NCBI GenBank assembly: GCA_041495205.1
Contig: JBGQCF010000019.1
Location: forward strand, 1 to 39,381
Direction of reading: 5' to 3'
Source: JAHFRG01 sp041495205
GTDB lineage: Bacteria > Pseudomonadota > Gammaproteobacteria > Burkholderiales > JAHFRG01
DNA length: 39,381 nucleotides
Shown here: in pieces, positions 1-6,904 of the stretch
Layout of the letters: each line of letters opens with the position of its first letter
How positions within the stretch are numbered: the stretch's first letter is position 1
The notes under the pieces: model-generated
What the model was told of the DNA's origin: nothing
Seen by the model: the letters and a program-made list of their open reading frames with translations, nothing else
Databases searched by the model: none
Position numbers and translations under genes: made by a program

Positions 1-1
1 G

Positions 2-1828
2 CGAGGCGCACGCGAAGTGGGGTTTACCGTGCTGTCGATGAGCCTCTCACTGATCGCGGTGTTCATTCCCATCCTGCTCATGGGTGGCATCGTGGGCCGG
101 TTGTTTCGCGAATTCGCCGTCACCCTGTCGGCAGCGATCCTAGTGTCGCTTGCGGTATCGCTCACCATGACGCCGATGATGTGTGCGCGGCTGCTGAAGC
201 AGGAAACAAAGCGCAAGCAAGGGCGCTTTTACCAAGCAAGCGAGCGGGCGTTCGCCGCGCTGCTGCACTGGTACGAAAGGACGCTCGCCTGGGCGCTGCG
301 GCACGGGCGCTTCATGCTGCTGCTGCTCGCCGGCACCGTCTGCCTCAACATCTACCTGTACGTGATCGTACCCAAGGGCTTCTTTCCTCAGCAGGACACC
401 GGACGACTGATCGGCAACATTCAGGCAGACCAAAGCATTTCGTTCCAGGCGATGCGGCAGAAGCTTGCCGATTTCATGGAGATCATCCGCCAAGACCCGG
501 CGGTAGAGAGCGTGGTCGGCTTCACCGGCGGCTCCCGTGTCAATTCGGGCTTCATGTTCGTCTCACTCAAGCCGCTCAAACAGCGCAAGCTGTCGGCAGA
601 CAAGGTGATCGAGCGGCTGCGCGGCAAGCTCGCGCGCGAGCCCGGTGCGAGCCTGTTCCTGCAACCGGCGCAGGACATCCGCGTGGGCGGGCGGCAGAGC
701 AGCGCACAATACCAGTACACGCTGCAGGCCGATGACCTTGACGACCTGCGCACCTGGGAGCCGCGCATCCGTCAGGCCTTGGGCAAGTTGCCGGAACTCA
801 CCGACGTGAACACCGATCAGGAGGATAAGGGCCTGCAGACCTCGCTCATCATCGACCGCGACACCGCCGCGCGCCTCGGCGTCTCGCCCAAGCTGATCGA
901 TTCCACGCTTAACGATGTATTCGGCCAGCGCCAGGTCTCGACCATCTACAATCCGCTCAACCAGTACCGCGTGGTCATGGAGGCCGCGCCGCAATACTGG
1001 CAAAGTCCCGCGACGCTGAACAACGTCTACGTGAGCACCGGTGGCGGGGCGCAAGTGCCGCTTTCGGCTTTTGCGCACTACGAATCCACCAACACGCCGC
1101 TCGGCGTGAACCACCAGGGCCAGTTCGTCGCATCCACGATCTCGTTCAACCTGCCGGTTGGCGTATCGCTCTCGGACGCAACGCGCGCGATTAACGAGGC
1201 GGTGGGCCGCCTGGAAGCGCCGATCTCGATTCACGGCACCTTCCAGGGCACGGCGCGAGCATTCCAGGCATCGCTCGACAATCAGCCGTGGTTGATCCTG
1301 GCGGCGCTGCTCACGGTCTACATCGTGCTCGGGATTCTGTATGAAAGCTATGTGCATCCAATCACCATCCTCTCCACCCTGCCGTCGGCGGGCGTGGGTG
1401 CAATTCTTGCGCTGCTTGCGTTTCATACCGAGTTCAGTATCATCGCCCTGATCGGAGTCATCCTGCTAATCGGCATCGTCAAGAAGAACGCGATCATGAT
1501 GATCGATTTTGCACTCGACGCGGAGCGTAGACAGGGGCTTGCCCCCGAGCAGGCGATTTACCAGGCCTGTCTGTTTCGTTTTCGCCCGATCATGATGACG
1601 ACCATGGCTGCGCTGCTGGGCGCGGTTCCGCTTGCAGTCGGTTTTGGCGAGGGGGCGGAGCTGCGCCGTCCGCTTGGCATCTCGATTGTCGGCGGACTGA
1701 TTGTGAGTCAAATGTTGACGCTTTATACAACGCCGGTTGTGTATCTCTACCTGGACCGCTTCCGTCTCTGGTGCAAGCGGGCGTGGACCAACCGCACAGT
1801 CCTGCCGACAACGGATGCGATCAGTTGA
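2..1828 (+). CDS. RND multidrug efflux permease, HAE1/MdtB-MdtC-like (N-terminus outside window)
   Basis: This is the C-terminal part (about 608 residues) of an inner-membrane RND proton/drug antiporter, a family of roughly 1030-1050 residues. The reading frame is open to the left edge, so the start lies outside the window; the first in-frame start-like codon, GTG at 17, is internal because the conserved run REVGFTVLSMSLSLIAVF crosses it. Visible parts are the TM5-TM6 block, the pair of helices before a long periplasmic loop beginning VPKGFFPQQDTGRL, and the last five helices with GIVKKNAIMMIDFAL and the terminal TTPVVYLYLD. The GIVKKNAIMMIDFA wording is typical of the MdtB/MdtC branch. The TM4 proton-relay aspartates would be upstream and cannot be checked. 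It is followed after 18 bases by the outer-membrane channel gene, so the two are probably co-transcribed with an adaptor gene off the left end. Confidence 0.93.
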   Translation, partial: RGAREVGFTVLSMSLSLIAVFIPILLMGGIVGRLFREFAVTLSAAILVSLAVSLTMTPMMCARLLKQETKRKQGRFYQASERAFAALLHWYERTLAWALRHGRFMLLLLAGTVCLNIYLYVIVPKGFFPQQDTGRLIGNIQADQSISFQAMRQKLADFMEIIRQDPAVESVVGFTGGSRVNSGFMFVSLKPLKQRKLSADKVIERLRGKLAREPGASLFLQPAQDIRVGGRQSSAQYQYTLQADDLDDLRTWEPRIRQALGKLPELTDVNTDQEDKGLQTSLIIDRDTAARLGVSPKLIDSTLNDVFGQRQVSTIYNPLNQYRVVMEAAPQYWQSPATLNNVYVSTGGGAQVPLSAFAHYESTNTPLGVNHQGQFVASTISFNLPVGVSLSDATRAINEAVGRLEAPISIHGTFQGTARAFQASLDNQPWLILAALLTVYIVLGILYESYVHPITILSTLPSAGVGAILALLAFHTEFSIIALIGVILLIGIVKKNAIMMIDFALDAERRQGLAPEQAIYQACLFRFRPIMMTTMAALLGAVPLAVGFGEGAELRRPLGISIVGGLIVSQMLTLYTTPVVYLYLDRFRLWCKRAWTNRTVLPTTDAIS

Positions 1829-1846
1829 AGAGGTTGTGGAGGTTTT

Positions 1847-3313
1847 ATGAAACTGCATGACATGAAACTTGTTGCGCTGGCTGCGCCTTTGATGCTGCTG
1901 ACAGCCTGCACAGTCGGTCCCGACTATGTGCGTCCCGCCGTTGACGCGCCGGCTGCTTTCAAGGAAATGGATGGCTGGAAAACCGCGCAGCCGCGTGACC
2001 ATGAATTCAAGGGAAAGTGGTGGGAAGCTTTCAATGACCCGTTGCTTAACGACCTCGAAGAACAGGTTAACATTTCCAACCAGAATCTGGCGCAGGCAGA
2101 GGCCCAGTATCGGCAGGCGCGCGCGCTGGTGCAGTCGGCGCGGGCAGGTTATTTCCCGACTCTCTCGGCCAACGCGTCCGAATCACGCTCCCGCGCCTCT
2201 TCCAGCTTCAGCAGCAAGCAGCTGCAATCAACTAATCCCGTTACTCGCGGCATAACGAACAACTATCTGTTGTCGCTGGACGCGGTGTGGGAAGCGGATT
2301 TGTGGGGCCGGGTTCGCCGCACGGTGGAGTCAAACGAAGCAAGCGCGCAAGCAAGCACAGCGGATCTCGAAGCCGCACGGCTTTCCGCGCAGGCCGAGCT
2401 GGCGCAGGATTATTTGCAGCTGCGCGCTCTGGATACCCAGAAGCAGCTGCTTGACAGCACGGTGGCCGCTTACGAGAAATCTCTGCAGCTCACCCAAAAC
2501 CAATACGCAGCCGGCATTGTCGCTAAAGCGGACGTGATCCTGGCGCAGACCCAGTTGAAGAGCACGCAGGCTCAGGCCATTGATACCGGTGTGCAGCGCG
2601 CGCAGCTGGAGCACGCCATTGCGCTTCTAATCGGAAAACCGGCGTCCGTTTTTTTCATCTCCCCGACTCCGCTCACCGCCACTTTGCCTGCGGTGCCGAT
2701 CGGCATGCCGTCTGACCTGCTCGAGCGCCGCCCCGATATCGCCGCAGCCGAGCGGCGGGTAGTCGCGGCAAATGCGCAAATCGGAGTAGCCAAGGCAGCC
2801 TACTTCCCGAGCCTGACGCTTTCCGCTTCGGGCGGATACCAAAGCTCCAGCATTGCCAACTGGATTACGCTACCGAGCCGATTTTGGTCTGTCGGGCCGG
2901 CACTGGCGGAAACTCTGTTTGATGGCGGCCTGCGGCGCGCGCAGACTGCGCAGGCCATTGCCGTTTACGATGCCAACGTGGCAGCTTATCGCCAGACCGT
3001 GCTGACGGGATTCAAGGAAGTGGAAGACAACCTGGCGGCACTGCGCATCCTGGAACAGGAAGCTGTAGTGCAAGACGAAGCCCTGCAGGCCTCCCGACAA
3101 GCCGTGGTGCTGACGACCAACCAGTACAAGGCCGGAACCGTCACTTACCTCAACATTGTCACGGTGCAGGCCACGGCGCTGAGCAACGAAAGGTCGGCAG
3201 TCGATATTCTCAATCGCCGATTTGCCGCGAGCGTACTGTTGATCAAAGCGTTAGGTGGAGGCTGGAATTTGTCGGATGTTGCCATCGAACGCATATCCGG
3301 CAATCAACCCTGA
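1847..3313 (+). CDS. Efflux outer-membrane factor lipoprotein (NodT/OprM family)
   Basis: This is the TolC-like outer-membrane channel of a tripartite efflux pump, 488 residues, the usual size for the NodT family. It begins with a lipoprotein signal ending in LTAC (Cys21), followed by the family signature TVGPDYVRP, so the mature protein is lipid-anchored. The two internal repeats of the family are visible as coiled-coil-rich halves, with AEAQYRQARALVQSARAGYFP in the first and LLERRPDIAAAERRVVAANA plus VAKAAYFPSLTLSAS in the second. The start at 1847 is favoured by TGGAGG at 1837-1842; the internal ATG at 1862 would also leave an intact signal peptide but has no ribosome site. It lies directly after the RND permease and completes that pump. 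Confidence 0.95.
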   Translation: MKLHDMKLVALAAPLMLLTACTVGPDYVRPAVDAPAAFKEMDGWKTAQPRDHEFKGKWWEAFNDPLLNDLEEQVNISNQNLAQAEAQYRQARALVQSARAGYFPTLSANASESRSRASSSFSSKQLQSTNPVTRGITNNYLLSLDAVWEADLWGRVRRTVESNEASAQASTADLEAARLSAQAELAQDYLQLRALDTQKQLLDSTVAAYEKSLQLTQNQYAAGIVAKADVILAQTQLKSTQAQAIDTGVQRAQLEHAIALLIGKPASVFFISPTPLTATLPAVPIGMPSDLLERRPDIAAAERRVVAANAQIGVAKAAYFPSLTLSASGGYQSSSIANWITLPSRFWSVGPALAETLFDGGLRRAQTAQAIAVYDANVAAYRQTVLTGFKEVEDNLAALRILEQEAVVQDEALQASRQAVVLTTNQYKAGTVTYLNIVTVQATALSNERSAVDILNRRFAASVLLIKALGGGWNLSDVAIERISGNQP

Positions 3314-3383
3314 GTAACCGGCCGCGAGGCAAAAATAATATAAAACGGCCTGAAGCAAAAACACCACAAGCCGTTGACATGTT

Positions 3384-3399
3384 TGGCGCGCCCGGCAGG
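3384..3399. repeat. Copy of tRNA-Arg 3' end: candidate distal attachment site of a genomic island
   Basis: TGGCGCGCCCGGCAGG here is identical to 12003-12018, which is the 3' end (CCA, acceptor strand and start of the T-arm) of the intact minus-strand tRNA-Arg(ACG). Both copies point the same way. An element entering at a tRNA 3' end leaves an intact tRNA at one border and a displaced 3' fragment at the far border in direct orientation, which is the arrangement seen. No integrase gene is visible between the copies. The match ends at 16 bases (t3383 versus g12002; c3400 versus a12019). Confidence 0.55.
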
Positions 3400-3412
3400 C
3401 AACGCTGGAAAA

Positions 3413-3452
3413 TTGTTCGCAGGTCATAGGTTCGAGCCCTACTCGGCGCGCC
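3413..3452 (+). pseudogene. tRNA-like 3'-half remnant
   Basis: The stretch ending GGTTCGAGCCCTACTCGG reads like a T-arm (TTCGAGC loop, nearly paired flanks) followed by an acceptor 3' strand ending GGCGCGCC. GGCGCGC at 3385 could pair with that end and would give a 68-base unit, but there is no D-arm or anticodon arm, so no functional tRNA is proposed. The bases ATTGTT-CGCAGGTC resemble the tRNA-Asn-like remnant that follows. Confidence 0.4.
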
Positions 3453-3490
3453 GACACTCAACGCCGGCTATCGACCCAAAGCGGTCATTC

Positions 3491-3539
3491 CCGCTGATTG
3501 TTAATCCGCAGGTCGGGGTTCGAGTCCTTGTCGGGGAGC
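3491..3539 (+). pseudogene. tRNA-Asn(GTT)-like 3'-half remnant
   Basis: The bases give an anticodon arm with loop TTGTTAA (anticodon GTT) and a stem with one mismatch, then a variable region AGGT, a T-arm CGGGG/TTCGAGT/CCTTG and an acceptor strand TCGGGGA plus G. This is the 3' two-thirds of a tRNA-Asn. The upstream bases do not supply the matching acceptor 5' strand TCCCCGA or a D-arm, so it is a fragment. It may be debris of repeated integration near the island border. Confidence 0.5.
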
Positions 3540-3582
3540 TGTCCTACGGATCAACAAACGAAGAAATATTATGCTCATCTCG

Positions 3583-3598
3583 CGCATGCGCGCATGCG
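3583..3598. repeat. Perfect 16-bp palindrome
   Basis: CGCATGCGCGCATGCG is its own reverse complement and stands in an AT-rich gap. It could be an operator or part of a hairpin. There is no T-run, so it is not a terminator. Confidence 0.4.
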
Positions 3599-3635
3599 GG
3601 AAAGCATAAATTAATTTTGTCTCCCCACGCAAAAT

Positions 3636-3666
3636 AATCAAGTTGATTGCATTTGATTTAGATCAT
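3636..3666. promoter_or_regulatory. Two TTGAT-type palindromes; one resembles an FNR/CRP-family box
   Basis: AATCAAGTTGATT (3636-3648) is a near-perfect inverted repeat. TTGATTTAGATCAT (3653-3666) matches the FNR-type consensus TTGAT-N4-ATCAA with one mismatch. They lie about 460 bases before the next gene start, so any target promoter is uncertain; an unannotated transcript could begin here. The call rests on consensus reading only. Confidence 0.2.
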
Positions 3667-4126
3667 ATCGCTGCGCAGCAAATTATTTTACTGTTTGACT
3701 TTCCCGGTCCCGACATGTCAGTACTTTTCCAGCTTTTTTCTCGGTCGGCCCCCGGCATGACATGGAAGCCGCTCTTCAGGCCCAGACGTATCTTGGAATG
3801 GTCGATGACCGTACCGCTTCCCGCGCTTAAAATTTTCTGTAGAATGTCATATCGTGACTTGTGTTTCCGTGACGCCGCAGCAGAACGGCCACCCGCTGAT
3901 CGCTGGTATCGCGGGGCCAATCGCCGGGGGCGGTGAAAGTTCTTACATGCAAGAAGATGTGAAGAAAAATAAAAAAACATGAGTGTTTTATCAAAATGAG
4001 CAGATCGATACTGAACGTGCGGCACAACCTAAGGGAATCGGATCGGGGATTGCGCTATGTCCGGGAGAGCTTGGGAAAAATGGACTTTATGACCGCTTTG
4101 AGGGCAGTTCCACTGGGAAGCACGTC

Positions 4127-4738
4127 ATGATGACAGCGCCGACTTACGGGAAGTGGTGCGATCGCAAGTTGTGGACGGTGCACGAGGCGATCTGCCTGCT
4201 GTTGGCGATAGAACCGGAAACCCCGTGGCTCAGGGATTCTCACAGCGTTGGGGGCGCCGACCCGCTGATCGAGGCGCTCGAGCAATATGCCGAACTTGTC
4301 CGCGAAGCGATGATCGGCGGCACTCTGAAGCCGTTCAGCCGGGACGATCTGTCGCTGGCGGTGCCGGACCGTCGCGTAAACCCGCGCGAATTTCTCGAGT
4401 GGGCTCAAAGCCGGCAAATTGCTATCCCGAACGAGCTGGCCCCGGTGCTGGAGCAGGACCCGTTGCGGCGTCTGGCGGAGGGAATTGCAGGCGCCGAGTT
4501 GAGCGCCCGGCATCATTCCCGGCGTATCGTCGACCGCTTCCCGGATGCGCACGAGCAGGTCCTGGGCGCAGCACTTGCAGCGCTCAGGAGCTTTCCCGAA
4601 CGCTGTCGCGATGTCGCAGGCATACGGCGCACCATCGAGGACAATGCGTCGTTGATCTGGCCGGATACCCACAAGCTTCCGCTGCGAGCGGACGAAGTAG
4701 AGCGCCTGATCGGCCGCTGGCTCGACCGCCTGGGCTGA
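4127..4738 (+). CDS. Hypothetical protein upstream of the ferredoxin gene
   Basis: I do not recognise a characterised family. The frame is open from 3983, but the start at ATG 4127 is preferred: GGGAAG lies a few bases upstream and the protein begins with an ordered motif, WTVHEAICLLLAIEP, at residues 15-29. The product would be 203 residues. It looks soluble and mostly helical, with a second W-containing segment (VNPREFLEWAQSRQIAIP) and a C-terminal helical pair ending RLIGRWLDRLG; no signal peptide, membrane helix or cysteine cluster is seen. The pattern of an N-terminal W-x5-A-x2-LLL-x3-P helix and a later P-x-EFLEWA helix recalls small uncharacterised proteobacterial proteins, but this gives no function. 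It is co-directional with the one-carbon operon, 43 bases upstream of the ferredoxin, so it could be its first gene. Confidence 0.65.
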   Translation: MMTAPTYGKWCDRKLWTVHEAICLLLAIEPETPWLRDSHSVGGADPLIEALEQYAELVREAMIGGTLKPFSRDDLSLAVPDRRVNPREFLEWAQSRQIAIPNELAPVLEQDPLRRLAEGIAGAELSARHHSRRIVDRFPDAHEQVLGAALAALRSFPERCRDVAGIRRTIEDNASLIWPDTHKLPLRADEVERLIGRWLDRLG

Positions 4739-4757
4739 GAGACTATCTCCGGCCCTT

Positions 4758-4773
4758 CCCTACAACACACGTG
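4758..4773. repeat. Left copy of a 16-bp direct repeat flanking the one-carbon operon
   Basis: CCCTACAACACACGTG occurs here, 8 bases before the ferredoxin start codon, and again identically at 11825-11840, 79 bases after the last gene of the operon. It contains the palindrome CACGTG. It could be a recombination scar or a protein-binding site. Confidence 0.5.
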
Positions 4774-4781
4774 GAGACATC

Positions 4782-5087
4782 ATGACCACCATTGTTACCG
4801 ACAACTGCAAAGGATGCCGCTTCACCGACTGCGTCACGGTGTGCCCCGTTGCCTGTTTCCACGCTGACGACAACATGCTGTATATCGACAATCTGGTGTG
4901 CATCCAGTGCAGCGCTTGCATTCCGATATGCCCGGTGCACGCCATCTATGCCGATGACGACATCCCCGAGGACCAGCGCAACTGGATCGAGATCAACGCC
5001 GAGCGCTCGCAGGCGCTCCCCGTGATAAGCGACAAGCAGGATCCGCTGCCCGGGGCGGAGGAGCGCAAGACGGCACTCGGCTACTGA
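4782..5087 (+). CDS. fdxA: 7Fe-type ([3Fe-4S][4Fe-4S]) ferredoxin, FdxA-like
   Basis: A cytoplasmic electron carrier of 101 residues, close to the usual 107-112 of FdxA proteins. The N-terminal cysteine pattern C9-x2-C12-x4-C17-x3-C21-P followed by C-x2-C-x2-C-x3-C-P (CIQCSACIPICPVHAIY) matches Azotobacter ferredoxin I, in which one cluster is [3Fe-4S] and the other [4Fe-4S]. A C-terminal tail with the conserved W-x-E-I-N segment is also present. GGAG lies before the ATG. It is the first recognised gene of the operon, 13 bases before a ferredoxin-NADP reductase and upstream of the formylmethanofuran dehydrogenase genes, so it is the obvious candidate carrier between the two enzymes. That partnership is inferred from position only. 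Confidence 0.92.
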   Translation: MTTIVTDNCKGCRFTDCVTVCPVACFHADDNMLYIDNLVCIQCSACIPICPVHAIYADDDIPEDQRNWIEINAERSQALPVISDKQDPLPGAEERKTALGY

Positions 5088-5100
5088 TACCAGCCCGACT

Positions 5101-6483
5101 ATGGATGCGCCAAGAACCGCGGGCAACCCACTTCGCGTGGCGGTGGTGGGTGCCGGTCCAAGCGGCTTCTACGCCGCGGAGGCACTGCTCAAGAGCGGTC
5201 AGACCATACGCGTTGACATGATCGAACGGCTGCCCGCGCCCTATGGGTTGGTGCGCTATGGCGTGGCGCCGGACCATCCCAAGCTCAAGGAAGCGATCCT
5301 GGTCTACGCTACGATCGCGTGCCTGCCCCACTTCAACCTGCTGGGTAATGTCGCGGTCGGACGCGACGTGACGGTCGAAGAGCTGCGCGCCCATTATCAC
5401 GGCGTCATTTTTGCCTGCGGAGCGGAAACTGATCGCCATCTCGGCATCCCCGGCGAGAATCTCCCGGGCAGCCATACCGCCACCGAGTTTGTCGCCTGGT
5501 ATAACGGCCATCCGGACTATCGGGAGCGTAGCTTCGACCTCTCTGCAGAAGTCGTGGCCATCATCGGTCAGGGCAACGTTGCGGCAGACGTGTGCCGCAT
5601 CCTCGCCAAGTCGGTCGATGAGCTCAAGGCCACAGACATCGCAGAGCATGCCCTGGACGCCTTGGCGGCGAGCCGCGTGCGGGAGATACATGTCATCGGG
5701 CGGCGCGGCACGGCGCAAGCCAAGTTCACCAACAAGGAACTGAAGGAACTGGGAGAGTTGCCCAGCTGCGATGTCATCGTCGATCCGCAAGACTTGGAAC
5801 TCAATGCCGCAAGCGTCGCTGAACTCGAAGTCAAGAGCAACTTCGTGAGTGCGAAGAACGTCGAGATCTTTCGCGCGTGGGCCGCGCGCGGCCCGACCGG
5901 CAAGCCGCGTCGCATTGTCTTTCACTTCCTGAAGAGCCCGGTTGCGATCACGGGCGCCGCACGCATGGAACAAGTCGTGTTGGCGCGCAATCGGCTCGAA
6001 GGCGCCCCCCTCCAGCAAGTGGCGCGGGAAACCGGTGAAACCGATCCGCTGCGGTGCGGTCTGCTGTTCCGCAGTATCGGATATTCCGGAGTGCCGATCC
6101 CGGGCGTGCCGTTCGACGCCCGCCGGGGCGTATTCCCGACCCAGGACGGGCGCATTGTAGATGGCAGCAGCGCCGTGGTGCCGGGGCTTTATGCGGCAGG
6201 CTGGATCAAGCGCGGACCGACCGGGATCATCGGCACCAACCGGGCCGACAGCATAGCCACAGTCAAGTCGCTGCTCGCCGACCTTCCCCGCTTGGCGCCC
6301 ACGGCGAAAGCCGGCTCTGAAGCTCTGGAGCCACTGCTTGCGGCGCGCGGCGTGCGCGTCATAAGCCTCGCTGACTGGCTCAAGATTGACGCAGCTGAAG
6401 TTGCGCGCGGCCAGCCCAAGGGCAAACCGCGCGAGAAGTTCACGCGCGTGGCCGAGATGCTTCAGTGCCTCGCCGGTTCTTGA
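5101..6483 (+). CDS. Ferredoxin-NADP+ reductase, adrenodoxin-reductase/FprA type
   Basis: A 460-residue flavoprotein, the length of mycobacterial FprA and adrenodoxin reductase. The FAD site VAVVGAGPSGFYAAEALL is at residues 13-30, followed by the family block LPAPYGLVRYGVAPDHPKLK. The NADP-binding turn IIGQGNVAADVCRIL begins near residue 153, and the closing flavin motif GWIKRGPTGIIGTNRADS is near residue 364. It moves electrons between NADPH and ferredoxin in either direction. No iron-sulfur domain is fused to it, unlike GltD-type relatives, so it needs the separate ferredoxin encoded just upstream. Its place between the ferredoxin and the D subunit of formylmethanofuran dehydrogenase suggests that electrons from formyl oxidation end in NADPH. 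That is inference; it might instead serve other ferredoxin-dependent steps. Confidence 0.92.
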   Translation: MDAPRTAGNPLRVAVVGAGPSGFYAAEALLKSGQTIRVDMIERLPAPYGLVRYGVAPDHPKLKEAILVYATIACLPHFNLLGNVAVGRDVTVEELRAHYHGVIFACGAETDRHLGIPGENLPGSHTATEFVAWYNGHPDYRERSFDLSAEVVAIIGQGNVAADVCRILAKSVDELKATDIAEHALDALAASRVREIHVIGRRGTAQAKFTNKELKELGELPSCDVIVDPQDLELNAASVAELEVKSNFVSAKNVEIFRAWAARGPTGKPRRIVFHFLKSPVAITGAARMEQVVLARNRLEGAPLQQVARETGETDPLRCGLLFRSIGYSGVPIPGVPFDARRGVFPTQDGRIVDGSSAVVPGLYAAGWIKRGPTGIIGTNRADSIATVKSLLADLPRLAPTAKAGSEALEPLLAARGVRVISLADWLKIDAAEVARGQPKGKPREKFTRVAEMLQCLAGS

Positions 6484-6536
6484 CGGTGCGGGTCAGCCTA
6501 TGTTCGAATGTGGGTAGCTATAAGGAGAAAACCATC

Positions 6537-6884
6537 GTGCCTGAAACCATGACACTGATCGGCGGACGCTCGTCGCGGCAGGGCACTTCGCTCTGTGCCG
6601 GCAAGCTCGAAGCCGAATACATCGAGGTCACTTCCACGGTGGAGATGAACGCGGAGGATATGGCGCGGCTCGGCCTCAAGGACGGCGACCCGGTACGCCT
6701 GCGTAGCGCCAGCGGCGAGGTGGACGTGCGTTGCAAGGGGCGAACGACCAAGGACTTGCCCTCCGGACTGCTGTTCATCGCCTATGGCCCGCTTTCCAGC
6801 CGGCTGATGGCAAGCGACACGGCCGGCAGCGGCATGCCCATCTCCAAGCACATCGCGGTAACGGTAGAACCGGTCTCCGGGTAA
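6537..6884 (+). CDS. fwdD: Formylmethanofuran dehydrogenase subunit D-like protein (molybdopterin-dinucleotide-binding domain)
   Basis: A 115-residue protein that matches the archaeal FwdD/FmdD subunit in layout: GKLEAEY near the start, then EMNAEDMARLGLKDGDPVRL, then LFIAYGPLSSRL and GSGMPISKHIAVTVEP. This is the C-terminal double-psi beta-barrel domain that in other molybdopterin oxidoreductases sits at the end of the catalytic chain and holds the pterin dinucleotide. The GTG start at 6537 is supported by TAAGGAG at 6521-6527 with a 9-base gap; ATG 6549 is an alternative. A D subunit is not part of the described Fhc hydrolase of Methylobacterium, so its presence directly before an intact B subunit is the key sign of a redox-active enzyme. 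Confidence 0.85.
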   Translation: MPETMTLIGGRSSRQGTSLCAGKLEAEYIEVTSTVEMNAEDMARLGLKDGDPVRLRSASGEVDVRCKGRTTKDLPSGLLFIAYGPLSSRLMASDTAGSGMPISKHIAVTVEPVSG

Positions 6885-6904
6885 GGCCAGGAGAGACGCA
6901 CATC

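Larger units (their letters stand above)
3541..4126. other. Gene-poor, partly AT-rich stretch
   Basis: I see no convincing coding region here. Short open frames exist on both strands (for example 3643-3936 plus and 3663-4025 minus), but none has a recognisable domain or a good ribosome site. The stretch holds the palindromes noted separately and an A-rich run at about 3960-3980. Only the upstream-extended form of the 4127 gene would reach into it. Confidence 0.5.

Noticed and set aside
563..1426. Long minus-strand frame inside the RND permease gene
   Set aside because: Its codon pattern mirrors the plus-strand gene, whose transmembrane and family motifs are clear.
3385..3452. A complete tRNA gene framed by GGCGCGC and GCGCGCC
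   Set aside because: The ends pair and a T-arm is present, but D-arm and anticodon arm cannot be formed, so it is kept as a remnant only.
3374..3637. Open frame of 87 codons on the plus strand after the efflux operon
   Set aside because: It runs through the tRNA-like remnants and palindromes and has no ribosome site or recognisable motif.
3643..4025. Overlapping frames on both strands before the 4127 gene
   Set aside because: No domain, no ribosome site and no sensible neighbour overlap. Either strand could be chance, so neither is called.
4153..4785. Long alternative frame inside the hypothetical gene
   Set aside because: Its Arg/Gly/Pro-rich text is typical of a shifted frame in GC-rich DNA, and it runs into the ferredoxin start.
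4993..6018. Minus-strand frame of 341 codons inside the ferredoxin reductase gene
   Set aside because: The plus-strand protein shows both nucleotide-binding motifs. The opposite frame has none and crosses two genes.
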